From NCBI GenBank assembly GCA_903940125.1, contig CAJAJL010000020.1, forward strand, positions 1-34,241: 34,241 nt of DNA, read 5' to 3'. Of this stretch, positions 34,057 through 34,241 are shown one piece after another. The notes beneath the pieces are model-generated. The model saw only the letters and a program-made list of their open reading frames with translations. It did not search any database and was not told the DNA's origin. The first letter of the stretch is position 1, and every line of letters starts with the position of its first letter. Position numbers and translations under genes: made by a program. The DNA comes from an uncultured Chlorobiaceae bacterium (GTDB taxonomy: Bacteria; Bacteroidota; Chlorobiia; Chlorobiales; Chlorobiaceae).

Positions 34057-34241
34057 AACGACCATCCTTTCTTTTCAGCCACAAACCGCCAGCGCATCCA
34101 GAATGGATCAGTATCAGAGAGAACTGCCCGCAAACGCTGCTCCAGTGAGAGAGCGTCGTCTTTACTGAACTGTTCGTTACTTAACGCCAGAGCGGCTTCT
34201 TCCAGAACTGTTTCAGCTTCAATCGAATAGCCGGATTTAAG
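34053..34241 (-). CDS. C-terminal part of an unidentified protein, cut by window edge
   Basis: The frame is open from the right edge and gives the last 62 residues of a protein: LKSGYSIEAETVLEEAALAL, then SNEQFSKDDALSLEQRLRAV and SDTDPFWMRWRFVAEKKGWSL. It is charged and helical with a Trp-rich end. Its TGA overlaps the ATG of the HNH-like fragment (ATGA), so the two belong to one operon. I cannot assign a family from this tail; an ATPase or other partner of the nuclease would fit the context but is not shown. Confidence 0.55.
   Translation of the reverse strand, partial: LKSGYSIEAETVLEEAALALSNEQFSKDDALSLEQRLRAVLSDTDPFWMRWRFVAEKKGWSL

Noticed and set aside
1-34241. CRISPR array or complete insertion sequence
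   Set aside because: I found no regularly spaced direct repeats and no intact transposase; the repeats present are heptamers, the Fic-start sequence and inverted repeats.

Overview
The window looks like chromosome from a green sulfur bacterium (Chlorobiaceae; Chlorobium or Pelodictyon type). This is inferred from remembered family resemblance, with no database search. The pointers are a plant/cyanobacterial-type (CrtP-like) carotene desaturase, a propionyl-CoA/methylmalonyl-CoA operon, a fused AccA-AccD-like carboxyltransferase, a DUF2934 protein and very large GAF/PAS hybrid kinases. A conserved core (about 2.3-26 kb) is flanked by two decaying accessory segments.

Left flank (1-2.3 kb): the 5' part of a type I restriction-modification hsdM gene runs off the left edge on the minus strand. 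Beside it lie two short heptanucleotide arrays and a 50-bp repeat that recurs at the start of the Fic gene 27 kb away. Next come a hypothetical gene and a DUF4160/DUF2442 pair whose first member has an in-frame stop.

Core (2.3-26 kb): a stomatin/slipin gene and a UspA gene converge on a six-gene minus-strand operon (12639 to 3551). Its order is acyl-CoA (propionyl-CoA) synthetase, methylmalonyl-CoA epimerase, fused alpha-beta carboxyltransferase, methylmalonyl-CoA mutase small subunit, large subunit, and MeaB chaperone. Together these could interconvert propionate, propionyl-CoA, methylmalonyl-CoA and succinyl-CoA. Biotin carboxylase and biotin carrier are not in the window. ksgA follows, then a plus-strand run of transketolase C-terminal subunit, ybaB, recR and the carotene desaturase. 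Two small minus-strand ORFs, tRNA-Arg(CCG), tRNA-Pro(CGG) and a terminator come next.

A cation-related group occupies 18.3-25 kb: a DPSG-variant NRAMP-family transporter, an 881-aa protein with a PfkB-like N-terminus, AAA ATPase centre and RyR-domain C-terminus, and a P-type cation ATPase. The RyR-AAA gene followed by a P-type ATPase is the most unusual arrangement here. A lipoprotein nuclease/phosphatase of the EEP family converges on it.

Right flank (26.2-34.2 kb): a HigB-like toxin lacking its N-terminal half sits beside an intact HigA-like antitoxin, followed by a Fic/wHTH protein, a PAS-kinase N-terminal remnant, DUF2934, an Hsp20 pseudogene with several lesions, a small hypothetical gene, and a 1119-aa GAF-4xPAS-HisKA-HATPase-REC hybrid kinase. 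The last 1.4 kb holds gene fragments, including an apparent HNH-nuclease N-terminus, around a perfect 11-bp inverted repeat. This flank reads as a region of repeated insertion and decay.
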